The notes under the pieces were generated by a model, which made no database searches, had not been told where the DNA came from, and saw nothing but the letters and a program-made list of their open reading frames with translations. A DNA stretch of 10,203 bases, from positions 1 to 10,203 of the forward strand of contig CANEHP010000076.1 of NCBI GenBank assembly GCA_947427325.1, read 5' to 3'. Below, piece after piece: positions 1 through 6,446 of this stretch. The translations under genes and the position numbers were made by a program. Each line of letters opens with the position of its first letter. The first letter of the stretch is position 1. Source of the stretch: an uncultured Clostridia bacterium. Lineage in GTDB: Bacteria; Bacillota; Clostridia; Oscillospirales; Ruminococcaceae.

Positions 1-7
1 GCAGTCA

Positions 8-59
8 TCGGCAAAATTTGCCGAAAAGATGCGTGCCAATTTCTATGAGAACAAATTCT
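8..59 (+). repeat. Left copy of a 52-bp repeat, inverted at the other end of the window
   Basis: This segment matches the reverse complement of 10152-10203 at 51 of 52 positions; the single difference is A55 against G in the other copy. It opens with the palindrome CGGCAAA-A-TTTGCCG (9-23) and closes with AGAACAAATTCT (48-59). Similarity stops abruptly after 59, so the inner boundary is sharp. The outer boundary is open, because the right copy runs to the last base of the window. It is probably a dispersed intergenic repeat. The enclosed genes are housekeeping, so it is not likely to be the terminal repeat of a 10-kb transposon. Confidence 0.9.
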
Positions 60-73
60 TATTCTTCTTGCTG

Positions 74-556
74 TTAATAGTCCTCCAAACCGTCCTCATC
101 CTCCTCGTCTTCGGTCAAAGAGTTGATGAATACTGTAATGGATTCTGCCAAATAAGCGATATGCTCCTCCGGGTCTTCGCCGTATTCAAATTCGTGATCG
201 TAATAATATACGGCGCCAAAATCGGATTCTCTTACGCTGAAGCAAAAAAGGTTTCCGCCGTCTTCCTCGGCAAACGGGATAAGCCGGTCCGGGATCGTGC
301 CTTCATCCGCTCTCAAAAGTCCAAGCGTTTTTTCCATAGGCCGCTCTCTTCCGTCCCGTACGGGAATAAACAAGTCCACAAAGTATTCATCGCCGTTTTG
401 GTCGGTAAAAACCGATCTTTCCGGATAGCCGCCGTTATAGGACAAACAGTGTTCCCGCACCTCTGCGGGGAGCTTTACATGAAATTTTTTCTCTATGCGG
501 TCTAAGTCCTCTTTCTTTGCCTTTCCTAAAGTGCATAAGATCTGATTGTTGTACAT
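74..556 (-). CDS. SMI1/KNR4 (SUKH) family protein, likely immunity protein
   Basis: A 160-aa soluble protein with no signal peptide. Residues 18-45 (IEKKFHVKLPAEVREHC then LSYNGGYPE) match the SUKH-domain opening, where a helix leads into LPxxYxxFLxxxNGG. Residues 92-107 (LIPFAEEDGGNLFCFS) match the next conserved strand pair, and VYYYDHE (116-122) fits the following strand. A very acidic tail (EDEEDEDGLEDY) closes the protein. SUKH proteins are typically immunity partners of polymorphic or contact-dependent toxins, and often occur as orphans in arrays. No toxin gene is visible here. The start is supported by AGGAGG at 568-573, 11 nt upstream of ATG. It could also be a housekeeping SMI1-like protein. 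The fold is fairly certain and the biological target unknown. Confidence 0.85.
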   Translation of the reverse strand: MYNNQILCTLGKAKKEDLDRIEKKFHVKLPAEVREHCLSYNGGYPERSVFTDQNGDEYFVDLFIPVRDGRERPMEKTLGLLRADEGTIPDRLIPFAEEDGGNLFCFSVRESDFGAVYYYDHEFEYGEDPEEHIAYLAESITVFINSLTEDEEDEDGLEDY

Positions 557-660
557 TGAAGTTGCAGCCTCCTATTATAAAATGAGCGGCGGAAATGTCG
601 GCGTCGCCTAAAAACATTATAAAGTATAATTTTCAACTTTTTATCTACTTTTACGAAGCT

Positions 661-787
661 AATACTAATTTTCGACTAAAAACAAACAATCTTTGCGGTC
701 TGATTTTCGCAATACTGCGTTGTCGTCCTTGTCTTGCAAAAATCATCCTCGCAAATCTTTGTCTGTTTTTAGACGAGAATTAGTATT
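661..787. mobile_element. MITE-like hairpin element, long copy
   Basis: A near-palindromic 127-bp element with no coding capacity. The outer left arm (661-697) and outer right arm (750-787) are inverted copies that begin AATACTAATT and differ at a handful of positions. Inside them is a second inverted pair, GATTTTCGCAA (702-712) against TTGCAAAAATC (734-744), leaving a central loop of about 21 nt (713-733). A shorter relative lies at 10036-10120. The structure fits a miniature inverted-repeat transposable element or a REP-like palindrome. No transposase or clear target-site duplication is visible, so movement is inferred from the second copy. Confidence 0.75.
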
Positions 788-825
788 AAATCCAAAAGTC
801 AAAACTTTTTGCGCCGGTATTAGTC

Positions 826-853
826 TTGACTTTTACATTTTTAGTGTTATAAT
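826..853 (+). promoter_or_regulatory. Sigma-A promoter for the D-Ala-D-Ala carboxypeptidase gene
   Basis: TTGACT (826-831), a 16-nt spacer and TATAAT (848-853). Transcription would begin near 860, giving a leader of about 140 nt before the ATG at 1000. The -35 lies 38 nt past the end of the hairpin element at 661-787. Confidence 0.75.
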
Positions 854-999
854 GACAATGCGGTCGCTTGAGAAATTTGTTGTTTTTTGGCGCTTCAATA
901 AAAGGATTAGCTCGGTATTCAGAAAATTTTCCAAGACAAAAACACAATTAGTAAACCGTGCGCCGCCATAAGGAAATTGCCAAAACTTAGGAGTACATT

Positions 1000-2115
1000 A
1001 TGAAAAAAGGCTTAATACTTGCATTTGCAAGCTGTTTTCTTCTTTCCGCCTGCGAAGCAGAGAATGGAGAAGGGGGCTTGACGGCGGAAACACAGCACAC
1101 TTCTGTTCAAGACGCCGAAAGCGGTACTGAATCAAGTATCCCTTTTGAAAGCGAAAAGTTGGGGGTTACAACCCCGGATATACCGTTGGTTTCCGATCAG
1201 ATAAGCGAGAACAGTACCGTATCGGAGGCCTCTGCGGGAAGTGAAGCGGCAGCAACAAAGGAGTCTCGGAACGAGCAAACGAAAAAGGAGAGCAATTTGC
1301 CCCAATGGACCGAAACGGAAATAAGCGGTGAGCGTTATGTAAACACAGATTTTATTTATTCAAGAATAAAGGCAATTCAAGGCAGCGAAAAAGTCAAACA
1401 GTACAGGCTCAACGACAAGGTTACGGTAGTTGCCCAAACCGACACCGATTACTATAAATTAAACGACGGTACATTTATACATAAAGACTATTTATCTAAG
1501 GATGAGATTATCGGCAATAATCCAAGCGGCGGAAATCTTCCCGACTATACTTCAATAACAACGAAGGGCTATAAAATAGAACGAATAAACGGCATAACCT
1601 ATGTGGATGGAATAATGATAGCCAATAAAACCTACACGCTTCCGAAAGACTATGATCCCGGAATACATAAAGAGGCAGCCGATGCGCTGACGGAAATGCA
1701 GGATGCTGCGGCTTTGGAAGGATTGTCAATATTTGTTGTATCGGGCTACCGCTCATATTATACGCAGGAAGCGGTATATGCGGGCTGGGTGAGCCGTGAC
1801 GGCCGGGAAAAAGCCGATACGTATTCTTCAAGACCGGGACATTCCGACCACCAAACAGGATATACATTTGATTTAAACTCTCTCAGCCAAACCTTTGCGG
1901 ATACAAAGGAGGGAATATGGCTTGCAGAGCATTGCGCCGAGTTTGGATTTATTATCCGTTACCCCGACGGCAAGGAAATGTATACAGGATATGATTATGA
2001 GCCTTGGCATGTTCGATTTATCGGAAAAGAGAGGGCAAGGCTTATAACCGAATCGGGACTTTCCCTTGAAGAGTATTACGGCATTACTTCAAATTATAAT
2101 GATTGCGAGGGTTAA
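1000..2115 (+). CDS. VanY-family D-alanyl-D-alanine carboxypeptidase lipoprotein
   Basis: A 371-aa cell-surface zinc peptidase of family M15B that would trim the terminal D-Ala from peptidoglycan stem peptides. Residues 1-18 form a lipoprotein signal ending in the lipobox Leu-Ser-Ala-Cys18. Residues 19-105 are a Ser/Glu/Thr-rich linker. Residues about 107-166 look like a bacterial SH3-type wall-binding module (RYVNTDFIYSRI, then DKVTVV and YLS). The VanY catalytic domain fills about 190-360. It has SGYRS at 248-252, the HSDHQTGYTFD zinc motif with ligands H284 and D291, and EPWH with E334 as the likely general base and H337 as the third ligand. All expected catalytic residues are present. The start has AGGAG at 989-993, six nt before ATG. 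The gene is monocistronic, between its own promoter and terminator. There are no vanHAX genes nearby, so it is likely wall maintenance rather than a glycopeptide-resistance cassette. Confidence 0.93.
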   Translation: MKKGLILAFASCFLLSACEAENGEGGLTAETQHTSVQDAESGTESSIPFESEKLGVTTPDIPLVSDQISENSTVSEASAGSEAAATKESRNEQTKKESNLPQWTETEISGERYVNTDFIYSRIKAIQGSEKVKQYRLNDKVTVVAQTDTDYYKLNDGTFIHKDYLSKDEIIGNNPSGGNLPDYTSITTKGYKIERINGITYVDGIMIANKTYTLPKDYDPGIHKEAADALTEMQDAAALEGLSIFVVSGYRSYYTQEAVYAGWVSRDGREKADTYSSRPGHSDHQTGYTFDLNSLSQTFADTKEGIWLAEHCAEFGFIIRYPDGKEMYTGYDYEPWHVRFIGKERARLITESGLSLEEYYGITSNYNDCEG

Positions 2116-2139
2116 AGGCTTTTAAAGAAAATTATATAA

Positions 2140-2193
2140 ATAACCATTTGAACCGTGGATTTATCCGCAATTCAAATGGCTATTGTTTTTTTT
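2140..2193 (+). terminator. Rho-independent terminator of the carboxypeptidase gene
   Basis: A 19-nt left arm (2140-2158, core CCATTTGAA) pairs with the right arm 2165-2183 (core TTCAAATGG) around a six-base loop, with a few mismatches and one G-U pair. The run of eight T at 2186-2193 follows. On the minus strand the stem is followed only by a broken T/A tract, so its use for the facing serA gene is doubtful. Confidence 0.85.
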
Positions 2194-2194
2194 A

Positions 2195-2206
2195 AGAACA
2201 AGTTCT
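2195..2206. repeat. Third copy of the AGAACAAGTTCT palindrome
   Basis: These 12 bases are identical to the inner end of the right terminal repeat (10152-10163, reverse strand) and differ by one base from the left copy (48-59). They follow directly after the T tract of the carboxypeptidase terminator. They may be the trace of a degraded copy of the terminal repeat, or a chance match to a short palindrome. Confidence 0.4.
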
Positions 2207-2295
2207 AAGTTTAATCAATATTGCTAAATTACTAATGCCGATCCCTTTTTAAACTGCGGGTATTACTTCGCTTTAAATTTAAACGCTCTTTAAAG

Positions 2296-3459
2296 TCACT
2301 TAATAATGCGGACAGCCAAAACGGCTTCAATAGCCTTGAATTTTTCGGTAAGTCCGTCGGCATTGCCCTTTATATCCAAAACAGTGTAGGCCACATTCTT
2401 TTTGGACTTGCTTTCCATATTTTCAATATTTACCTTTGCTTCTGCGGTAACGGCGGAAATCTTGTTTATAAGACCCTCCACATTTTTATGGATAATGCAG
2501 ACCTTGGCGTCGCCTGTCATAACCATGGAAACATTGGGAAGATTTACGCTGTTGGTTATATTTCCGTTTTCAATATAATCCATAAGCTCCTTGCAGGCCA
2601 TAACCGCACAGTTATCCTCGCTTTCGGGAGTGGATGCGCCTAAATGGGGAAGTGCGATTACGCCCTCAACTCCGATAAGAGCGTCGGTGGGGAAGTCCGT
2701 AACATAAGCTGCCATACCGCCGTTGTTCAGCGCCTCGATTATCGCCTTATCGTCAACTAAATCCCCTCTTGCGAAATTAAGAATGCGCACTGTTTTCTTC
2801 ATGGACGCAATAGCCTCGGCGTTGATCATACCCTTTGTTTCGGGGGTAAGAGGAACGTGTACTGAAATGTAGTCGCAGTTTTCAAAAATTTCCTTGTTGG
2901 ATTTAACATACTTAATCTTTGTGGAAAGATGAAGCGCACCCATAACCGACAGGAACGGGTCGGCGCCGTATACCTCCATGCCTAAATCCACTGCGGCGTT
3001 GGCGACCAATGCGCCTATTGCTCCAAGTCCGATTACGCCTAACTTTTTGCCCTTGATTTCAGGACCTGCAAATTGGCTCTTGCCCTTTTCCACAAGCTTT
3101 CCAACCTCGTCGCCCTTGCCCTTTAAGGTTTTTGCCCAGTCAATTGCGGCGGGTATTCTTCTGCTGCAAAGGAAAAGAGAAGCAATCACAAGCTCCTTAA
3201 CCGCATTTGCGTTAGCGCCGGGAGTGTTGAATACAACTATGCCTTTTTCACTGCACTTGTCTATCGGAATATTGTTTGTTCCCGCTCCCGCCCTTGCAAT
3301 GGCAAGCAGACCTTCGGGAAGCTCCGTTTCGTGCATGGAAGCCGAACGAACCAAAACGGCGCAGGGATTGGTTACCTCCTCGCTTACCTTATATTTGGAC
3401 TTATCCATCAAACCAGTGCCGCAGGCGGCAATTTTATTTAAAGTTTGAATATTGTACAT
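2296..3459 (-). CDS. serA: D-3-phosphoglycerate dehydrogenase
   Basis: A 387-aa cytosolic enzyme that oxidises 3-phosphoglycerate to 3-phosphohydroxypyruvate with NAD, the first step of serine synthesis. The Rossmann motif GVIGLGAIG is at 141-149, with D167 as the NAD ribose-binding acid. The catalytic Arg is R231 in NFARGDLVD, and the catalytic His is H272 in PHLGAST. Where E. coli SerA has the glutamate of FPTEP, this protein has FPTD with D259. A C-terminal ACT domain covers about 318-387 and is the likely site of serine feedback. The extra domain of the long SerA form is absent, so this is the short ACT-type enzyme. AAGGAG at 3468-3473 lies eight nt before ATG. The start is 18 nt downstream of the serC stop, so the two are almost certainly one transcript. 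No serB is present in the window. Confidence 0.96.
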   Translation of the reverse strand: MYNIQTLNKIAACGTGLMDKSKYKVSEEVTNPCAVLVRSASMHETELPEGLLAIARAGAGTNNIPIDKCSEKGIVVFNTPGANANAVKELVIASLFLCSRRIPAAIDWAKTLKGKGDEVGKLVEKGKSQFAGPEIKGKKLGVIGLGAIGALVANAAVDLGMEVYGADPFLSVMGALHLSTKIKYVKSNKEIFENCDYISVHVPLTPETKGMINAEAIASMKKTVRILNFARGDLVDDKAIIEALNNGGMAAYVTDFPTDALIGVEGVIALPHLGASTPESEDNCAVMACKELMDYIENGNITNSVNLPNVSMVMTGDAKVCIIHKNVEGLINKISAVTAEAKVNIENMESKSKKNVAYTVLDIKGNADGLTEKFKAIEAVLAVRIIK

Positions 3460-3477
3460 TATATATGCTCCTTATTT

Positions 3478-4557
3478 TCAGTTGTTCTTTTCAAAATCAG
3501 CCATAAACTTAACCAAAGCCTCGCAGCCTTCAACAGGCATAGCGTTGTATATGGAAGCTCTCATACCGCCTACGCTGCGATGTCCCTTGATGTTGACAAA
3601 GCCGTTTTTCTTTGCTTCCGCAACAAACTTAGCGTCAAGCTCTTCATTTCCCGTTACAAAGGGAATGTTCATAAGGGAACGGTCTGCGCCCTGAACGGTT
3701 GCCTTAAACATCTTGCTGTTATCAAGGAAATCATAGATGATCTTTGCCTTTTTCTCATTGATCTCCTTCATAGCGGTAAGACCGCCCTTGCCCTTTATCC
3801 ATTCAAGAACAAGACCGAGAATGTAAATAGCATAGGTGGGAGGAGTATTGAACATTGAGCCGTTGTCGGCATGAGTCTTATACTGAAGCATTGTGGGAAC
3901 ATTGCTGTCCTCGGGGAACTCACGAATCAGATCCTCTCGGATAATTACAACGGTAAGACCTGCGGGACCCATATTCTTTTGCGCACCTGCGTAGATCAAG
4001 CCGAATCTGCTGACATCAACAGGCTCCGAAAGGATACATGAGGACATATCGGCAACCAAAGGCACATCGCCCGTTTCGGGGAGCTTGGGGAACTTTGTGC
4101 CGTAAATAGTATTGTTAAGGCAGATATGGAAATAATCCGCATCCTTGTCGAACTTGCTTTCGTCCAGCTCGGGAATGTAGGAAAAGGTTTTATCCTTTGA
4201 AGAAGCAACTGCGTTTGCAGTGCCGAATCTTTGCGCCTCCTTGTAAGCCTTGGTTGCCCACTGACCTGTTACAACGAAATCAGCCTTTCCTTTTTTCATA
4301 AGGTTAAGGGGAATCATAGCGAACTGCATGGAAGCGCCGCCCTGAAGAAACAGAACCTTGTAATTGTCGGGGATATTCATAACCTCTCGAAGTGAAGCCT
4401 CGCAGGAATCGATGATAGCCTGATACTCCTTGGAGCGGTGGGACATTTCCATTACGGACTGACCCGAGCTGCCGTATTCAAGCATTTCCTCCGCAGCCTT
4501 TTTAAGAACCTCCTCCGGCAAAACTGCCGGACCTGCACTGAAATTGTAAACTCTCAT
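3478..4557 (-). CDS. serC: Phosphoserine aminotransferase
   Basis: A 359-aa PLP enzyme of aminotransferase class V that converts 3-phosphohydroxypyruvate and glutamate to phosphoserine and 2-oxoglutarate. The N-terminal NFSAGPAVLPEEVL (5-18) is the family signature. GGAS at 73-76 binds the PLP phosphate, W100 stacks on the cofactor, D170 contacts the ring nitrogen, and K194 in AGAQKNMGPAG is the Schiff-base lysine. HRS in MSHRS (40-42) and GHRSVGGMRAS (325-335) are the substrate-phosphate arginine regions. The length is normal for the family, and the protein is complete. The start is supported by GGAGG at 4565-4569. It is the first gene of a serC-serA operon, with a consensus promoter about 105 nt upstream. 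The same enzyme can serve in pyridoxal phosphate synthesis in some bacteria. Confidence 0.97.
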   Translation of the reverse strand: MRVYNFSAGPAVLPEEVLKKAAEEMLEYGSSGQSVMEMSHRSKEYQAIIDSCEASLREVMNIPDNYKVLFLQGGASMQFAMIPLNLMKKGKADFVVTGQWATKAYKEAQRFGTANAVASSKDKTFSYIPELDESKFDKDADYFHICLNNTIYGTKFPKLPETGDVPLVADMSSCILSEPVDVSRFGLIYAGAQKNMGPAGLTVVIIREDLIREFPEDSNVPTMLQYKTHADNGSMFNTPPTYAIYILGLVLEWIKGKGGLTAMKEINEKKAKIIYDFLDNSKMFKATVQGADRSLMNIPFVTGNEELDAKFVAEAKKNGFVNIKGHRSVGGMRASIYNAMPVEGCEALVKFMADFEKNN

Positions 4558-4661
4558 TATGTTGCCTCCATGTTCGTTGTATATTTTTTATGATGTTAGA
4601 AATTTAAACTGTTAAAGTCCGATTATATAAATTATTGGCTTTCATAAACATCGCTCGCTTT

Positions 4662-4690
4662 ATTATACTTTAATTCGCTAAAATTGTCAA
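4662..4690 (-). promoter_or_regulatory. Consensus promoter of the serC-serA operon
   Basis: Read on the minus strand: TTGACA (4690-4685), a 17-nt spacer and TATAAT (4667-4662), a perfect match to the housekeeping sigma consensus. The start would be near 4655, giving a leader of about 98 nt. That leader is too short for a T-box, and I saw no specifier or antiterminator elements. Confidence 0.85.
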
Positions 4691-4757
4691 GGCAAAATTT
4701 CAATATTTGGGAAATATTTTGGGGGAGCAATATAAAACAGCAGCTAATGAAATTTAC

Positions 4758-4786
4758 TTGAAATCAAGCATCTTTTTGTGTATAAT
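4758..4786 (+). promoter_or_regulatory. Promoter of the WYL regulator gene
   Basis: TTGAAA (4758-4763), a 17-nt spacer and TATAAT (4781-4786). The transcript would start near 4793, about 50 nt before the ATG at 4842. It is divergent from the serC promoter with about 67 bp between the two -35 boxes. Confidence 0.8.
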
Positions 4787-4841
4787 ATATGCAGAATGTA
4801 CATAAAGGGCATATTGGCAGATTTTATACGAGGGAATTTAT

Positions 4842-5744
4842 ATGAAGCTTAACCGACTTATAGGCATAATATCAATACTTCTTCAAAAGGACAGAGTTAC
4901 GGTAAAGGAGCTTGCGGAAAAATTTGAGGTTTCCTACCGTACCGTTCTCAGGGATATAGAAGCAATAAATATGGCGGGCATACCCATAGCTGCGGACAGG
5001 GGCAAGGGCGGCGGCGTGTATATTATGGAGAATTACAAAATAGACCGCACGGTTTTATCCTCGGAGGAAATGCAGTTTATTTTGACGGGACTGCAAAGCC
5101 TTGACAGCGTAAGCGGAAGCAGCAGCTACAGACAGCTTATGGAAAAGCTTTCTCTGAACAGCGCCGATATGGGCAAAAGCGACGATACGATTTTAATAGA
5201 TCTTTCGGGCTGGGATAAAACGGGTTTGTCCGAAAAAATCGATATTATTAAAGCGGCTATGGAAAAGAGCAGAACGATTTCCTTCAGCTATTATGCGCCA
5301 AGCGGCAATACGGTAAGGGAAATTGAGCCGTATCACCTTATTTTTCAGTGGTCCGGGTGGTATGTATGGGGATATTGCCTTCTCAGAAAGGACTACCGAA
5401 TGTTTAAGCTGTCAAGACTGGCGGATTTAAGGCTGACGGACAAGGCAAGGGAAAAACGCAGCGTTCCCGAGTATGTAAGCAATAAATTTGATTATACTCC
5501 GAATGAGGTAAAAGCTACCGTGAGATTTCATAATTCGGTAAAATGGCGGCTGGCTGACGAATTTGAAAATCAAAGCCTGAACAACGACGAAAATGAGTAT
5601 ATAACCGTCACCTTGACATGGTCTGACGCAGAATCCTTCTATCAGCATATAAGCACCTTCGGGGACAAAGCGGAAATAATCGCTCCAAAGGAATATAGGG
5701 AAGAGTTTAAAAGGATTATAAAAAATATTTATGATAAATATTGA
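4842..5744 (+). CDS. YafY-type HTH and WYL-domain transcriptional regulator
   Basis: A 300-aa DNA-binding regulator. Residues 1-60 are a winged helix of the HTH_11/DeoR type: LLQKDRVTVKELAEKFEVSY contains the recognition helix, and GGGVYI forms the wing. Residues about 135-205 are the WYL domain, a ligand-sensing SH3-like fold. The signature appears as GWYVWGYC with W173, Y174 and V175, so the usual Leu is Val here. The arginine-rich strand YRMFKLSRL follows. Residues about 220-295 form the C-terminal extension typical of this family. The start has GAGGGA at 4830-4835. Relatives usually act on adjacent genes in response to an unknown small molecule. The next gene has an inverted-repeat operator just past this stop codon and is the natural target. 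No such repeat lies in this gene's own promoter. Confidence 0.9.
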   Translation: MKLNRLIGIISILLQKDRVTVKELAEKFEVSYRTVLRDIEAINMAGIPIAADRGKGGGVYIMENYKIDRTVLSSEEMQFILTGLQSLDSVSGSSSYRQLMEKLSLNSADMGKSDDTILIDLSGWDKTGLSEKIDIIKAAMEKSRTISFSYYAPSGNTVREIEPYHLIFQWSGWYVWGYCLLRKDYRMFKLSRLADLRLTDKAREKRSVPEYVSNKFDYTPNEVKATVRFHNSVKWRLADEFENQSLNNDENEYITVTLTWSDAESFYQHISTFGDKAEIIAPKEYREEFKRIIKNIYDKY

Positions 5745-5758
5745 AAACCAACAACGTA

Positions 5759-5795
5759 ATATGACACAGAGCTGTCATATAAACAGTGTTATAAT
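5759..5795 (+). promoter_or_regulatory. Inverted-repeat operator overlapping a promoter upstream of the GyrI-like gene
   Basis: ATATGACA (5759-5766) and TGTCATAT (5773-5780) form a perfect 8-bp inverted repeat around CAGAGC. A TATAAT -10 box follows at 5790-5795. No good -35 box stands 16-18 nt upstream of it; that position falls inside the operator. This is typical of a regulator-controlled promoter. The WYL protein encoded immediately upstream is the likely binder. The assignment is inference from position and symmetry. Confidence 0.65.
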
Positions 5796-5825
5796 TCCTT
5801 CAAAAAGCAGAAAGGATTTCATTCA

Positions 5826-6293
5826 ATGAATTACGAAATTGTAAGCTTAAGTGAAAAAACGCTTGTGGGAGTTTCAGCCCGCACGAATAATTCCTCTCCA
5901 GATATGGGACAGGTGATAGGCGGACTTTGGCAGCGGCTTTACTCTCCCGATATTTTCTCAAAAATCGAGAACAGGGTCAATGAAAAGGCTTGTGGAATTT
6001 ACACCGATTACGCCGACGACGAAAAGGGAGATTATACCGCCGCCGCTATGTTCGAGGTTGGCGGTATCGGCGAAAAGGGATTGCCTCACGGTACGGAGGT
6101 AAGAAAAATACCTGCGGGAAAATACGCAAAATTTATTGTTAAGGGAAATCAGGCAACAGCCGTTTATGAATTTTGGCAAAAGCTTTGGAAAATGAAATTG
6201 GATCGTGCCTTTGTCTGTGATTTTGAGGAATATCAGAACAGCGATCCCGAAAATGCGGAAATACATATTTATATCGGCTTAAAGGGGGAGTAA
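5826..6293 (+). CDS. Stand-alone GyrI-like / AraC effector-binding domain protein
   Basis: A 155-aa protein that is a single GyrI-like small-molecule-binding domain, without any DNA-binding part. It opens with a first strand (MNYEIVSLSEKTLVGVSART). The middle is GIYTDYADDEKGDYTAAAMFEV, and the second half reads VRKIPAGKYAKFIVKGN and then AVYEFWQKLW. It ends ENAEIHIYIGLK. This order (paired strands, G-K-Y-A-K-F core, helix with W, final IHIYI strand) is that of the YdeE/Rob C-terminal effector-binding family. Such free-standing proteins bind hydrophobic or cationic ligands, and some act in toxin tolerance. AAAGGA at 5811-5816 supports the start. It stands behind the inverted-repeat operator and directly follows the WYL regulator. 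The ligand is unknown. Confidence 0.85.
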   Translation: MNYEIVSLSEKTLVGVSARTNNSSPDMGQVIGGLWQRLYSPDIFSKIENRVNEKACGIYTDYADDEKGDYTAAAMFEVGGIGEKGLPHGTEVRKIPAGKYAKFIVKGNQATAVYEFWQKLWKMKLDRAFVCDFEEYQNSDPENAEIHIYIGLKGE

Positions 6294-6294
6294 A

Positions 6295-6429
6295 TGGGCA
6301 TTTCCCAAATCGTCGGAAAGGCTTTCCGCCCTTGAAAAATTCGGCTTTGATAAAAATTTCGACAAGCTTATGGGAGAGAACGGAATATTCAGATTACTTT
6401 ACTGTAAAAGAATAGCTTGCAGTGTATAA
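6295..6429 (+). pseudogene. Possible remnant of a lost coding sequence between the two GyrI-like genes
   Basis: In the frame running from 6289 to the stop TAA at 6427-6429, this interval reads like protein, for example FPKSSERLSALEKFGFDKNF near the start and GENGIFRLLYCKR later. Codon choice resembles the neighbours. There is no start codon or ribosome binding site for this frame, and a stop lies just upstream inside the end of the previous gene. It may be the 3' end of a gene whose front was deleted. I do not recognise the family, and a chance open frame of about 45 codons is not excluded. Confidence 0.3.
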
Positions 6430-6446
6430 TTTTAAAGGAGATAAAA

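Larger units (their letters stand above)
557..999. other. 443-bp non-coding stretch between divergent genes
   Basis: This stretch holds the ribosome binding site of the SUKH gene (568-573), a 127-bp hairpin element (661-787), and a promoter (826-853) followed by a leader of about 140 nt for the peptidase gene. The open frames crossing it on the plus strand (595-783 and 693-971) lie over the hairpin element and have no convincing ribosome binding site or protein-like composition. I saw no RNA gene or known riboswitch in it. Confidence 0.7.

Noticed and set aside
29..505. 158-codon plus-strand open frame opposite the SUKH gene
   Set aside because: It starts inside the terminal repeat, has no ribosome binding site and is antisense to a gene with clear SUKH motifs.
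595..971. Two plus-strand open frames across the hairpin element and peptidase promoter
   Set aside because: They cross an inverted-repeat element and a strong promoter, lack ribosome binding sites and have non-protein-like composition.
1000..2115. Vancomycin-resistance vanY of a van cluster
   Set aside because: No vanR, vanS, vanH, vanA/B or vanX homologue is nearby; it is a stand-alone VanY-family lipoprotein.
6425..6430. TATAAT as a promoter for the 213-aa GyrI-like gene
   Set aside because: Its start site would fall inside the ribosome binding site at 6434-6440, leaving no usable leader, and no -35 box is evident.
6417..6446. Upstream ATG at 6417 as start of the GyrI-like gene
   Set aside because: It would place the AAAGGAG site inside the gene; the family begins near the KLDYK segment that follows ATG 6447.
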